IMG/VR virus record: IMGVR_UViG_3300043256_000370
Location: 1-49,521 of that record
Reading direction: 5' to 3' (one strand)
DNA length: 49,521 bases
Source of the DNA: a virus
The stretch's first letter is position 1; each line of letters begins with the position of its first letter. The notes beneath the pieces were generated by a model. It searched no databases. It was not told the origin of the DNA and saw only the letters and a list, made by a program, of their open reading frames with translations. The position numbers and the translations under genes are program-made. Below are positions 7,739-14,669 of the stretch, piece after piece.

Positions 7739-7991
7739 TGTAGAGGACAAAAATATTTTGTAGAAGACAGTGTCCTACACATGAATCCTTTAAAAACAAT
7801 TTGTTATATGTATAGCTTTTGGCTTTTAGAGGAGAAGAAGACAAATCAGGAAAAAGTCTCCTACAAAATAAAAAACAAATTCCCAAATCACCTCTTCTCT
7901 TCTAATTCCAACAAGGTTGGTAGGGAACCCCTTATAAACATTCAAAAAAACTGTAGGACACTGTCTTCTACAAGCCGTGTTGTCCTCTACA
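7739..7991. repeat. Bipartite perfect inverted repeat (about 40 + 40 bases, 172 apart)
   Basis: The left arm has a 12-mer at 7739-7750 (TGTAGAGGACAA) and a 21-mer at 7759-7779. The right arm has the exact reverse complement of the 21-mer at 7952-7972 and of the 12-mer at 7980-7991. Each 21-mer is itself nearly palindromic (TGTAG at one end, CTACA at the other, 8 of 10 pairs matching around the centre), the form of a dimeric protein-binding site. Spacer lengths between the two parts differ by only one or two bases (8 versus 7). Confidence 0.85.
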
Positions 7992-8148
7992 GCGTTGTTT
8001 TTAAACGATTTTTTCATTTCTCTTATATATAGGGTCAAAATGTTACCAGTAAGATTTCTTGATTTTTTCTTCTTCTATATTCTACCTATATATAAGGGGG
8101 AAAGGCTATCCCCTTGTGGACGTTCGGCTTTCTGGAATAAAATAGCCC

Positions 8149-8177
8149 TTGACTAGCTGCTATTTCTCCTCTAAAGT
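8149..8177 (+). promoter_or_regulatory. Sigma70-like promoter for the clamp gene (TTGACT-N17-TAAAGT)
   Basis: The -35 TTGACT (8149-8154) and -10 TAAAGT (8172-8177) are 17 bases apart and 75 bases upstream of the clamp ATG. The spacer contains TCTCCTC, which resembles half of the repeated sites at 7739-7991, so binding there could overlap the promoter. Confidence 0.6.
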
Positions 8178-8252
8178 CCAATACACAATTGAGAAATTGG
8201 CGCAATCCTGCGGTTTTTCTCTTCTACAAGCAAAAATTACGGAGATTTAAAG

Positions 8253-9005
8253 ATGTTAAAACAAATATTGAATGTTAATGCTCTGCTGTTTCACTGTGCT
8301 GCGACTTATGCTGCCAGTACGGAAGAAACCAGATATTATTTAAATGGTGTTTTCTGCGAGCCGCATGAGGATGGCGGGGTGATCTTAACGGCAACCGATG
8401 GTCATAGGCTGTTAAGCTTTCGTGATCCGGTCGGCTGGATCGATGAGGCTTATCTTGAAAAGCCGGATGAGAAAGGAATGATCATCGATTATGGTGATAA
8501 GTTTGCCCTGGCTAAGGCGTGCAAGGTCACAACAACAAAAGCGCGGCGGATATTGAAAAAACCAGCGGATCAGACGCAAGGTATTCGGCTGATTGTCGAG
8601 CGCAATAGCGATACCGGACATTGTTTTGCCAAGGTGGTGATCATGGAAATATATAATCTTCCTGCGATCCATGATGGTGATTTGCTGGATGATATATATA
8701 TTCACCCGCAACCGGTGATCATTGATGGAACTTATCCGGATTGGCGGCGGAGCGTGCCGAGCGGGACAATAATGGAAGGGCCCGGGGCAAGTTATAGCGG
8801 GAAATATATTGGTGAATTCGGCACGCTGGCTAATATCATGCCAAGCGAGGCGGGATTTTATGATACTCATACCAGTTTTATGACCATTGATAATCGTGAT
8901 CCAAGCGGTCCGGCGTTGTGCAAGCTCGGTCAATGGGATTGTGTTGCGGTGATCATGCCGATGCGCGGCCCGGGCGGCTGGCCGTCTCTTCCTGCATGGT
9001 ATTAG
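8253..9005 (+). CDS. DnaN-like DNA sliding clamp, shortened (250 aa)
   Basis: Beta clamps encircle DNA and tether the polymerase. TRYYLNGV at residues 27-34 followed by ILTATDGHRL (44-53) matches the second domain of bacterial DnaN closely (VRYYLNGM and VATDGHRL in E. coli). A YPDWRRSVP at about 160 matches the usual YPDYRRVLP, and VIMPMR (233-238) matches the C-terminal VVMPMR. The protein has about 250 residues instead of about 366, and sequence upstream of the domain-II motif is only about 25 residues, so domain I appears to be absent and the last domain is short. GGAG stands upstream of ATG 8253. The gene is a single unit between promoter 8149 and terminator 9093. It may cooperate with the PrimPol at 39557 or recruit host polymerase. 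Confidence 0.8.
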   Translation: MLKQILNVNALLFHCAATYAASTEETRYYLNGVFCEPHEDGGVILTATDGHRLLSFRDPVGWIDEAYLEKPDEKGMIIDYGDKFALAKACKVTTTKARRILKKPADQTQGIRLIVERNSDTGHCFAKVVIMEIYNLPAIHDGDLLDDIYIHPQPVIIDGTYPDWRRSVPSGTIMEGPGASYSGKYIGEFGTLANIMPSEAGFYDTHTSFMTIDNRDPSGPALCKLGQWDCVAVIMPMRGPGGWPSLPAWY

Positions 9006-9092
9006 GGAGCGGGTTGGGGATCAGGATCGTGATCTTTGTAGCGTGCTGGATAATTATATTATCGATGTAAAATGAATATCTCTAAACTGGAT

Positions 9093-9121
9093 GAGCTGGC
9101 AGAAATGCCGGCTCTTTTTTT
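9093..9121 (+). terminator. Rho-independent terminator after the clamp gene
   Basis: A 9-bp stem (9093-9101 with 9106-9114, one G-U) is closed by a GAAA tetraloop and followed by seven T. Confidence 0.9.
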
Positions 9122-9129
9122 GCCTGGGC

Positions 9130-9158
9130 TTGACTTTGTTTGAATAAGCGGCTATACA
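9130..9158 (+). promoter_or_regulatory. Sigma70-like promoter (TTGACT-N17-TATACA)
   Basis: TTGACT at 9130-9135 and TATACA at 9153-9158, 17 bases apart, stand just after the clamp terminator and 37 bases before the ATG at 9195. Confidence 0.7.
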
Positions 9159-9194
9159 GTGGCTACAAGATCAATTAAATAGGAGATATTACAA

Positions 9195-9374
9195 ATGATT
9201 AAGCAAACACATAGGATAACGTTGAATATTATATTCAATGGTCCTATTAATAAAACTAATGCTTTGAGAGAGTTCAAAGATAGTATTTATGGACTTCATT
9301 ATACAAGTTTTGGATATTTGAAAGGTGCACCAGCAAAATATCCGGAGACGTTCAGAATAGGGGCGGCAAAATGA
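9195..9374 (+). CDS. Small hypothetical protein, 59 aa
   Basis: The start is well supported: AGGAG at 9181 and ATG at 9195. The protein is basic, has an N-terminal beta-like stretch (HRITLNIIFNGPI) and ends with RIGAAK. The stop overlaps the ATG of the next gene (ATGA at 9371). I do not recognise a family. It is the first gene of a short unit of four small genes transcribed from the promoter at 9130. Confidence 0.7.
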   Translation: MIKQTHRITLNIIFNGPINKTNALREFKDSIYGLHYTSFGYLKGAPAKYPETFRIGAAK

Positions 9375-9841
9375 GTATGGATAAAACATATATAAATGAT
9401 GCAGTGGCGCTCGCAGCTGGTTGGCGCGGGACTAGTGTCACGTATATCGAGGCGCGGTTATATGCGCAAGTCGGTGGCAAAATTGGAATAGTATGGTGTG
9501 AAATGATTGCTGATGCTTTCGGCACTGAACCGGACTTAAAGCCTCAGCGGTGGCGCGTTGGCCTTTGGCTTGATTGCGGCTGTTGTGGTATGGATTTTCA
9601 GATTTGGTATGGATATAAAGATCAGGATCAAGATGCTGGCTATGGTATTTGTTACGGATGCCAAGACGATGCAGCACAACGAAATTTGAATGAAGAAAAC
9701 CAAATGATTGCAACATTGCGAAGCGGCCTTAATGATGATAATAAAATCAAGTTTGATGCGATGGACCGCGAGTTTCAATTAGGGCTCGTTATGAAAGCCA
9801 TTGAAGACGAAATGCTTGTTTTTAAATGTGTGAGGTATTGA
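9371..9841 (+). CDS. Cys-rich hypothetical protein, 156 aa
   Basis: Not recognised. Residues about 75-105 contain CGCCGMDFQIWYGYKD followed by CYGC, i.e. two pairs of closely spaced cysteines about 20 residues apart, which fits a small zinc ribbon. The N-terminal 65 residues look alpha/beta, and the C-terminal 50 residues are helical and acidic (NLNEENQMIATLRSGLNDD). Translation is coupled to the previous gene. A zinc-binding or DNA/protein-binding role is inference. Confidence 0.7.
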   Translation: MSMDKTYINDAVALAAGWRGTSVTYIEARLYAQVGGKIGIVWCEMIADAFGTEPDLKPQRWRVGLWLDCGCCGMDFQIWYGYKDQDQDAGYGICYGCQDDAAQRNLNEENQMIATLRSGLNDDNKIKFDAMDREFQLGLVMKAIEDEMLVFKCVRY

Positions 9842-9842
9842 T

Positions 9843-10052
9843 ATGACTATGATAGAAAAGGGCTTATGCTGGATAGCTGGATTAATTGGCATTGCTTGCC
9901 TTGGCAGCTGGATCATGGGCGAAATTACATTTCATACATTCATGGAATTTTATTTCAAGCCGATATGGATATCAATTGCCGTATTGTTAATTGTATTTGG
10001 GTTCGCTCAATTGGTGGCAATGCTTAGGGATTTGAGGGGGCCAAGAAAATGA
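9843..10052 (+). CDS. Small membrane protein with two TM segments, 69 aa
   Basis: Two hydrophobic helices are visible: residues about 10-27 (WIAGLIGIACLGSWIMG) and about 40-60 (WISIAVLLIVFGFAQLVAML), followed by a basic tail (RDLRGPRK), which would place the C-terminus in the cytoplasm. No family was recognised. Its TGA overlaps the ATG of the next gene. It could be a holin-like or superinfection-exclusion protein, but nothing in the sequence decides this. Confidence 0.7.
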   Translation: MTMIEKGLCWIAGLIGIACLGSWIMGEITFHTFMEFYFKPIWISIAVLLIVFGFAQLVAMLRDLRGPRK

Positions 10053-10225
10053 GATATTCATTATTAGATGGCGGCAAGCCCCGCGCAAAGGCTCATTATG
10101 TAGTGGATTTATGCCACATCATTGCAGCGATAACGGGTTGTAGCTATGGCAAGCTTGAACAGGAATATTATAAGCATGGCGACGATTTTAACCACCGGGG
10201 CTATTCAATCAAGTGCGAACCATAA
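10049..10225 (+). CDS. Small hypothetical protein, 58 aa
   Basis: ATG 10049 overlaps the stop of the membrane-protein gene (ATGA). The product starts MRYSLLDGGKPRAKAHYVVD and contains two Cys and several His and Tyr residues. I do not recognise it. It is the last gene before the strong terminator at 10247-10274, which supports it as the end of this unit. Confidence 0.6.
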   Translation: MRYSLLDGGKPRAKAHYVVDLCHIIAAITGCSYGKLEQEYYKHGDDFNHRGYSIKCEP

Positions 10226-10246
10226 ACCAGTATATATAATCGGATC

Positions 10247-10274
10247 AAGGGCTCTCAATTGAGGGCCCTTTTTT
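10247..10274 (+). terminator. Rho-independent terminator
   Basis: AAGGGCTCTCAA (10247-10258) pairs with TTGAGGGCCCTT (10259-10270), with one G-U pair, followed by T6. Confidence 0.9.
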
Positions 10275-10282
10275 CATGGTGC

Positions 10283-10310
10283 TTGACTATTGCCTATATA
10301 TAGCTATAAT
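10283..10310 (+). promoter_or_regulatory. Strong sigma70-like promoter (TTGACT-N16-TATAAT)
   Basis: TTGACT at 10283-10288 and a perfect TATAAT at 10305-10310, 16 bases apart, lie immediately after the terminator and 37 bases before ATG 10347. Confidence 0.8.
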
Positions 10311-10346
10311 AGGGCCACAACATTAACAAATAGAGAGAGATATATA

Positions 10347-10475
10347 ATGAGTTACTCAAACGAAATACATCAAAGAATAGCAGATCAGTTAATAGCATTG
10401 CTTAGTGATCCGAGCGCAGAGCATGGCGAATATAAAAAGCGGTGGGCTCGTATCGGAGCAAGGTTATTTAACTGA
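10347..10475 (+). CDS. Small hypothetical protein, 42 aa
   Basis: ATG 10347 is preceded by an AGAGAGA purine tract at the right distance and follows a strong promoter; the longer frame from 10290 would start inside the promoter and is rejected. The product is MSYSNEIHQRIADQLIALLS followed by a basic tail (EYKKRWARIGARLF), probably one amphipathic helix plus a short basic helix. Family and role are unknown; it is an early small phage protein by its position. Confidence 0.65.
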   Translation: MSYSNEIHQRIADQLIALLSDPSAEHGEYKKRWARIGARLFN

Positions 10476-10575
10476 ACAAACAGCACAGGATTATAGATAT
10501 ATGTTCTGCAATGAGCATACGATATTCTTTGAAGATCGAGACACTAAGGAATATTATCTAGTACCAAGACTGTAA
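10423..10575 (+). CDS. Possible overlapping small gene, 50 aa
   Basis: This frame overlaps the end of the 42-aa gene by 53 bases. It reads MANIKSGGLVSEQG, then DYRYMFCNEHTIFFEDRD and ends in YYLVPRL. It is supported by its position between the strong promoter and the terminator at 10596, which would otherwise follow 120 bases of empty transcript, and by a protein-like composition. The true start could also be ATG 10501 (24 aa). No clear ribosome-binding site was seen, so confidence is limited. Confidence 0.4.
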   Translation: MANIKSGGLVSEQGYLTEQTAQDYRYMFCNEHTIFFEDRDTKEYYLVPRL

Positions 10576-10595
10576 ATAACATCACATAGCGTTTT

Positions 10596-10620
10596 AAAGG
10601 GCCTTAGCGGGCCCTTTTTT
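10596..10620 (+). terminator. Rho-independent terminator
   Basis: AAAGGGCC (10596-10603) pairs with GGCCCTTT (10610-10617), loop of six bases, and T run continuing to 10620. Confidence 0.85.
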
Positions 10621-11193
10621 ATGTCCGGTCCGGTGGTGCCGGATTGTTGGCCTTTGCTCATTGGTGGTAGTTTAGAGCTTGATTAATGCTATGATTATTG
10701 TTATATCGTACGGCGGGCCCGTCTCGATTGCGTACATTACCAGCCAGTAACATATTAGATCAAGCTGGATTGTATCAAGCCCTATGTATAAGCCCTGAGC
10801 AGGGCTCAAACAGAGAACAACATCATCCAGTCAACATGAAATACAACGTATGGTTATAAGCCATTGATATCATTGGCCATAATATTCGCATAATATTTAT
10901 TATGGAAAACTTTTGTGCGTTTGGGTTGGGCGAGCGTCCCCCTGGGCAGCGCCCTTGACGGGCCCCGGCCGCGCATTTTTCACTCAATTTTCACATGTAG
11001 CTCTAAACTAGCCCCTTGACAATTTCCGCGCAAAATTTTAAACTTATTCACGCACTCCGGTTTCGATATAATAATGTATCTGACAGCATTGTTTTTTCAC
11101 CGCCGGTCTGCGAGCTCCCGCCCTAAAATGCTAGGAGTTGCGCCATTCTGAAGGTTTCGAAATAGGGATGCGCATTTTATTTAGGAAAAAAAT
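10621..11193. other. 570-base non-coding region before the virion operon
   Basis: No gene is supported on either strand. It contains a weak promoter-like pair (TTGATT 10679-10684, TATATC 10702-10707, spacing 17), a 6-bp hairpin (AGCCCT 10791-10796 with AGGGCT 10801-10806), a GC-rich block at about 10928-10976 standing out from AT-rich flanks, and the operon promoter at 11016. Packaging sites often lie next to the terminase genes, so a pac or cos site here is possible but not identified. Confidence 0.6.
11016..11044 (+). promoter_or_regulatory. Sigma70-like promoter for the virion operon (TTGACA-N17-TAAACT)
   Basis: A perfect -35 (11016-11021) and a good -10 (11039-11044) are 17 bases apart. 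The ATG of the first virion gene is 150 bases downstream, leaving a leader of about 140 bases with no gene. Confidence 0.7.
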
Positions 11194-11637
11194 ATGCCGA
11201 CTAAAAAGAAGCCCAAAGCCCCAGAAGTTGAAGCAACGCCCCAGGTGAAAGCCACGTTAGGGACGGATCCGGCTGTTGTGTTGGGGCCGCAGATTGTAAA
11301 AAAGTTTGATGACTTTGATCGATCGATGGATATTGATCTTAATGGGGAGGTTGACAATGAATTTTTGGTAGCACAGATTGAGAACAAGCTTCATTTGGCT
11401 TTACAGTATATGGGTCCGGATAAGATGCAGGACGCCAATCTTAATACGCTGGTCAAGTTTTTTGGTATTTTGCTTGATCGCCGCCAATTACTGAAGGGTG
11501 AGCCTACGCAGATCGTGACCAATACTGACCGCCGGGCTTTGAATGATCTTTTGCCGGCCATTCTTGCGGAGGCTGAACGTCGCGGGATGACGGTGCCGTT
11601 GATTGAGGGTGATATGGAGGTTGTGAGCAATGGCTGA
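11194..11637 (+). CDS. Putative terminase small subunit, 147 aa
   Basis: The small subunit binds the packaging site and feeds DNA to the large subunit. The call rests on position (first gene of the operon, one gene before TerL) and on its form: a basic Lys/Pro-rich tail at the N-terminus, a helical core (residues about 60-105, IENKLHLALQYMGPDKM and LVKFFGILLDRRQLLKGEPTQI), and an acidic end. The sequence LDRRQLLKGEPT resembles a motif of several small terminase-like proteins as I remember them. No helix-turn-helix is certain. The purine-rich GGAAAAAAAT precedes the ATG. It overlaps the next gene by 8 bases. Confidence 0.5.
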   Translation: MPTKKKPKAPEVEATPQVKATLGTDPAVVLGPQIVKKFDDFDRSMDIDLNGEVDNEFLVAQIENKLHLALQYMGPDKMQDANLNTLVKFFGILLDRRQLLKGEPTQIVTNTDRRALNDLLPAILAEAERRGMTVPLIEGDMEVVSNG

Positions 11638-12073
11638 AATCATCCAACTTTTTCCGACCGACCGCGACCGCGGCAAGGGGCCTGACAGCTCTTCTGTGGT
11701 TAAGGCGCATTTTTCTTTTGATATTAAATATTGTGACGATGGTTATTATCATTTTGTTGCCACTGATTATATGAACCCGGGCACTGAGTTGGATCTTGAT
11801 AAGATGCGGGCTTTTTTGGGGCAGTTTAATTATTTTATTCAGCCTGGTCCGGGTAAAGAGCCGTTTGCGAGTGTGTTGGTATATGGCGATAAAAACGGCA
11901 CGACTTTGAGGAATTTAAGTGAGGCGGATAATTTTAAGAAGTTGCGGTCAAAGTGGTGGTTATTGAAACAATTATTTAGGGCCTGGCTAATTATAGTCGG
12001 GTGGGCGGAGAGTGAAATTAAGACTGAGACGGCGTTGGTCGGACAGGAAGGAAGCGAACATGATGGTGGATGA
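11630..12073 (+). CDS. Hypothetical protein between TerS and TerL, 147 aa
   Basis: Not recognised. The protein begins MAEIIQLFPTDRDRGKGPDS, is followed by a beta-rich part (AHFSFDIKYCDDGYYHFVATDY), then a long helical part with a hydrophobic amphipathic stretch (WWLLKQLFRAWLIIVGWAE) and an acidic tail. It overlaps both neighbours by a few bases, so it is translated with the terminase genes and may belong to the packaging machinery; that is inference. Confidence 0.7.
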   Translation: MAEIIQLFPTDRDRGKGPDSSSVVKAHFSFDIKYCDDGYYHFVATDYMNPGTELDLDKMRAFLGQFNYFIQPGPGKEPFASVLVYGDKNGTTLRNLSEADNFKKLRSKWWLLKQLFRAWLIIVGWAESEIKTETALVGQEGSEHDGG

Positions 12074-13734
12074 TGAGCATTAAAAGTCTCGACAAAATTG
12101 ATCCGGATAGCCTTCAGGCGCTCGATGATGATGCTTTTAGGGATTTGCTTGCTCAGACGCTTGGTGTTGCCCAGGATGATCGGAAAGTTAATCAGCTGCA
12201 GTATTATCAACCGGTTTCTGCTAAGAATATGCAAATTCACGAAGACACTGGCCATGTCATCGGAGCCGGTGGCGGTAATGGCTCAAGCAAGACCGAAACT
12301 TGCTTGGTTGAGCTTGTAATGACCGCCACCGGCGTCTTTCCGGACTGTTGTAAGCATTTGGTTGATCAGAAGTTTCGCGGGCCGATAAACACCCGTATAG
12401 TGGTTGAAAGTCTCACGACCGTCATGCATCCGATTATGTTGCCTAAATTGAAGTGGTTTCACTGGACTGGCATGGCGCCACAAGGGGGAAGTCAGGGACA
12501 TTGGGGGTGGATCCCCCGCGATTGCCTGATCGCCGAGAGTTGGGACAAGTCCTGGTCTGAAAAGCTTCGGACATTGACGGTCAATTGTCGGGATCCGCAT
12601 GATCGATCGGTCATTTTGGGGCAAAGTAAGATCCAGTTTATGTCCCATGACAATGATCCGGAAGATTTTGCTTCCGGAGATTATCATATTGTGATGCTCG
12701 ATGAGCCGCCGACCCACCCTATTTACACTGAAAATCAGGCTCGGACTATGCGGGTAGACGGTAAAATTATCCTGGCGATGACCTGGCCGGACGATCCGAG
12801 TATCCCGGTCGATTGGATTTATGATGAAATTTATGATCGGTCGCAGCATGATCCGGATGTGAGCTGGTACGAGCTCAGCACGCTCGATAATCCTCACTTG
12901 AACCAGACGGCGATCGCCCGGCAAATGGATAAATGGGATGAGGAGACGAAAAAGGTCCGTATCGCCGGCAAGCCTATTCGTTTCTCAAATCTCATTCATC
13001 CGCTTTTTACCGAGCATGAGGAAGTCTGGTCTTTTCAGGCCGGCAAGGCGGTGACGCCTAACATCGATGATGCTGGCAAGTGGCATTGTCCGATCACCGG
13101 ATCTAATAATCTTGAGGCATATTGCCATGTTCAGGAGTTTGACATTCATCCGACCTGGCCGATTGTTTTTGTTTTAGATCCTCATCCGCGAAAGCCTCAT
13201 ATGTTCATGTGGGTCGCGATCGATCCTAATGATGATTGCTGGGTCATTGTTGATGGTAAATTTGAGGGCGATACAGATGATATGTACGAGTATTTGCGCA
13301 CCGTTGAAATGGAGTATCATCTTCAGGTTTCCAAGCGGTTGATTGATCCGAATATGGGCTTGTCTCCGAGCGGTCATAAGCGCGGCGATACCTGGCAGGA
13401 AGAATTTTCCCGCTGCGGTATTTATACTGATCTCGCGGATGATAGTGCGGTTGGCCGGGTTTGGGTTAATAAAATGCTCAAGCCGGATCCGCACCTTAAG
13501 CGGCCGCGGCTTCATGTTCACAAACGCTGTGCTGATACCATTTACCAGCTTAAGCGCTATGCCTGGGATGAATATAAAAAGAACCTTGAAAAAGATCAGA
13601 AGCAGATTGCGCGTGATAAATATGATGACTATCCAACCATGTTGAAGTATCTTGGTAATGATAAGCCGGAATTTTCGATGCTTAAAAATGGTGCGCCTGT
13701 CATCCGTCGTGCTGGCCGTAAAGGCGGATATTGA
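12070..13734 (+). CDS. terL: Terminase large subunit, 554 aa
   Basis: This ATP-driven motor packages DNA into the prohead and cuts it. The ATPase domain shows a Walker A variant GAGGGNGSSKT at about residues 65-75 and a Walker B VMLDEPP at about 206-213. The C-terminal nuclease domain shows acidic motifs at VFVLDPHP (about 367-374), RLIDPNMG (about 424-431) and DDYPTMLKYL (about 518-527), the usual three-site RNase H-like pattern. The length is normal. It starts at tandem ATGs overlapping the previous stop. The packaging mode (headful or defined ends) cannot be set from the sequence alone. Confidence 0.93.
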   Translation: MMSIKSLDKIDPDSLQALDDDAFRDLLAQTLGVAQDDRKVNQLQYYQPVSAKNMQIHEDTGHVIGAGGGNGSSKTETCLVELVMTATGVFPDCCKHLVDQKFRGPINTRIVVESLTTVMHPIMLPKLKWFHWTGMAPQGGSQGHWGWIPRDCLIAESWDKSWSEKLRTLTVNCRDPHDRSVILGQSKIQFMSHDNDPEDFASGDYHIVMLDEPPTHPIYTENQARTMRVDGKIILAMTWPDDPSIPVDWIYDEIYDRSQHDPDVSWYELSTLDNPHLNQTAIARQMDKWDEETKKVRIAGKPIRFSNLIHPLFTEHEEVWSFQAGKAVTPNIDDAGKWHCPITGSNNLEAYCHVQEFDIHPTWPIVFVLDPHPRKPHMFMWVAIDPNDDCWVIVDGKFEGDTDDMYEYLRTVEMEYHLQVSKRLIDPNMGLSPSGHKRGDTWQEEFSRCGIYTDLADDSAVGRVWVNKMLKPDPHLKRPRLHVHKRCADTIYQLKRYAWDEYKKNLEKDQKQIARDKYDDYPTMLKYLGNDKPEFSMLKNGAPVIRRAGRKGGY

Positions 13735-13754
13735 TAATTTAGGAGAAAAATTAG

Positions 13755-14003
13755 ATGGCCCATAAGTTTATTTGTGACGGATGCAAAGCCGTTCATGATG
13801 ACATGACAAAGCTTGAGGCGCGGGGGCATGTTGTGCCGGCGATTTACTGTAAAAAATGTTTGAAGGATGCGGATAAATATCTCGCGAGCCTGGATAAAAT
13901 CCATGAGAAATGTGCGGCGAAGTTTGATGCGGATCTCGCCAAGCTTCGCAAGTCCTATGCGGACCGTGATTTCGATCTTCCTGATAATCCGGGGGTGAAG
14001 TGA
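13755..14003 (+). CDS. Zinc-ribbon-like protein, 82 aa
   Basis: Residues 7-11 (CDGC) and about 34-38 (CKKC) form two CxxC pairs, typical of a small zinc ribbon. The C-terminal half is a charged helix (LASLDKIHEKCAAKFDADLAKLRKSYADRD) that could be a coiled coil. A good AGGAGAAAAATTAG precedes the ATG. It sits between TerL and portal. Function unknown; DNA or protein binding is inference. Confidence 0.75.
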   Translation: MAHKFICDGCKAVHDDMTKLEARGHVVPAIYCKKCLKDADKYLASLDKIHEKCAAKFDADLAKLRKSYADRDFDLPDNPGVK

Positions 14004-14239
14004 TGGCTCGGGAAGTGGCTTGGCTCATTGAGCGTTTTTATCACTCATCCACCAGGGGTGAGGTTAATCTTTTTATGGGATCTCCGTTATCCAGTCAGGA
14101 GAGTGGCTGGTCATTATTGAAGATTGAAGATTTGAGGGTCGTTCGTTTTGCCAGGAAGGAGGATGCTGAGGGGGCGATTAAGGCGATCGGGCTGGATCCT
14201 GAAAAATATGTAGCAACGGAGTATATTTGGGATGACTGA
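14000..14239 (+). CDS. Hypothetical protein, 79 aa
   Basis: The start ATG overlaps the TGA of the previous gene (TGATG) and has GGGGGTGAAG upstream. The product begins MMAREVAWLIERFYHSS and continues as a small alpha/beta protein with a C-terminal FARKEDAEGAIKAIGLDPEKYVATEYIWDD, a pattern reminiscent of small phage proteins that describe a displayed argument-like strand-helix-strand fold. No family was recognised and no active site seen. It overlaps the next gene by 8 bases. Confidence 0.7.
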   Translation: MMAREVAWLIERFYHSSTRGEVNLFMGSPLSSQESGWSLLKIEDLRVVRFARKEDAEGAIKAIGLDPEKYVATEYIWDD

Positions 14240-14669
14240 ATTTACAGATCGCAATAAAGCCGGCTGTTGCTGCCTGACAGGCAAGCCGCTCTATGAAATT
14301 ATCTCTGCGCATCCGCATGGGCATCCTTTTGAGGGCGAGCCGCGGCAAATTGGCAATCCGCTCGATTATGCATTAAATGTTCATTTGTTGCTAAAAAGTG
14401 GCTCAATTATGCAAATTAATATTCATTCTGACCATATTGATGAAGTTGTACCCAATATCAGCCGGATCCACAAAAACATACTCGCGGCTTTTGAGGCCGA
14501 GGCGATCATCGCGGCCGCGGCGGTGGTGGTCGCACAGATTACGCCCGAACAGGCGGCACAAAAACAACGTGACATGATAAGCATGGTTCACAATATTCCG
14601 ATCGGAATATATTGCATTGAAAGGGTTAAAGATCGTGGTGAAAGAGACAAAGCGGCAAGAAGTCATTAA
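14232..14669 (+). CDS. Hypothetical protein, 145 aa
   Basis: Not recognised. The N-terminal segment CCCLTGKPLYEIISAHPHGHPFEGEPRQIGNPLDYALNVHLLLKSGSIMQINIH has three adjacent Cys and several His, which suggests metal binding with the His-rich stretch. The C-terminal half is helical and Ala-rich (ILAAFEAEAIIAAAAVVVAQITPEQAAQKQRD). It overlaps the portal gene start by about 30 bases, so translation of the portal is probably coupled to it. Confidence 0.7.
   Translation: MTEFTDRNKAGCCCLTGKPLYEIISAHPHGHPFEGEPRQIGNPLDYALNVHLLLKSGSIMQINIHSDHIDEVVPNISRIHKNILAAFEAEAIIAAAAVVVAQITPEQAAQKQRDMISMVHNIPIGIYCIERVKDRGERDKAARSH

Larger units (their letters stand above)
7619..8252. other. 630-base non-coding region with inverted repeats: candidate origin or control region
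   Basis: No convincing gene is present on either strand. The region is AT-rich and holds the inverted repeats at 7739-7991, further related half-sites (CTCCTACA at 7858-7865, CTTCTACA near 8221-8228), two TATATATA tracts (about 8025 and 8090) and a promoter at 8149-8177. It lies directly upstream of the sliding-clamp gene, which makes a replication origin or a clamp-gene control region plausible; this is inference from position and structure. Confidence 0.6.

Noticed and set aside
7590-7886. 98-residue minus-strand frame in the inverted-repeat region
   Set aside because: Composition is not protein-like, it has no ribosome-binding site, and it is built on the AT-rich repeats.
7739-7991. Miniature transposon (MITE) with inverted ends
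   Set aside because: No target-site duplication is visible at either end, and each arm is itself a near-palindromic site, which fits protein binding better.
10920-10985. cos or pac site in the GC-rich block before the terminase genes
   Set aside because: Position is suggestive, but no palindromic cut site or repeat set characteristic of a packaging site can be recognised.
14617-14634. TTG start for the portal protein
   Set aside because: No ribosome-binding site stands before 14617, whereas AAGGG precedes the GTG codons at 14635/14638.
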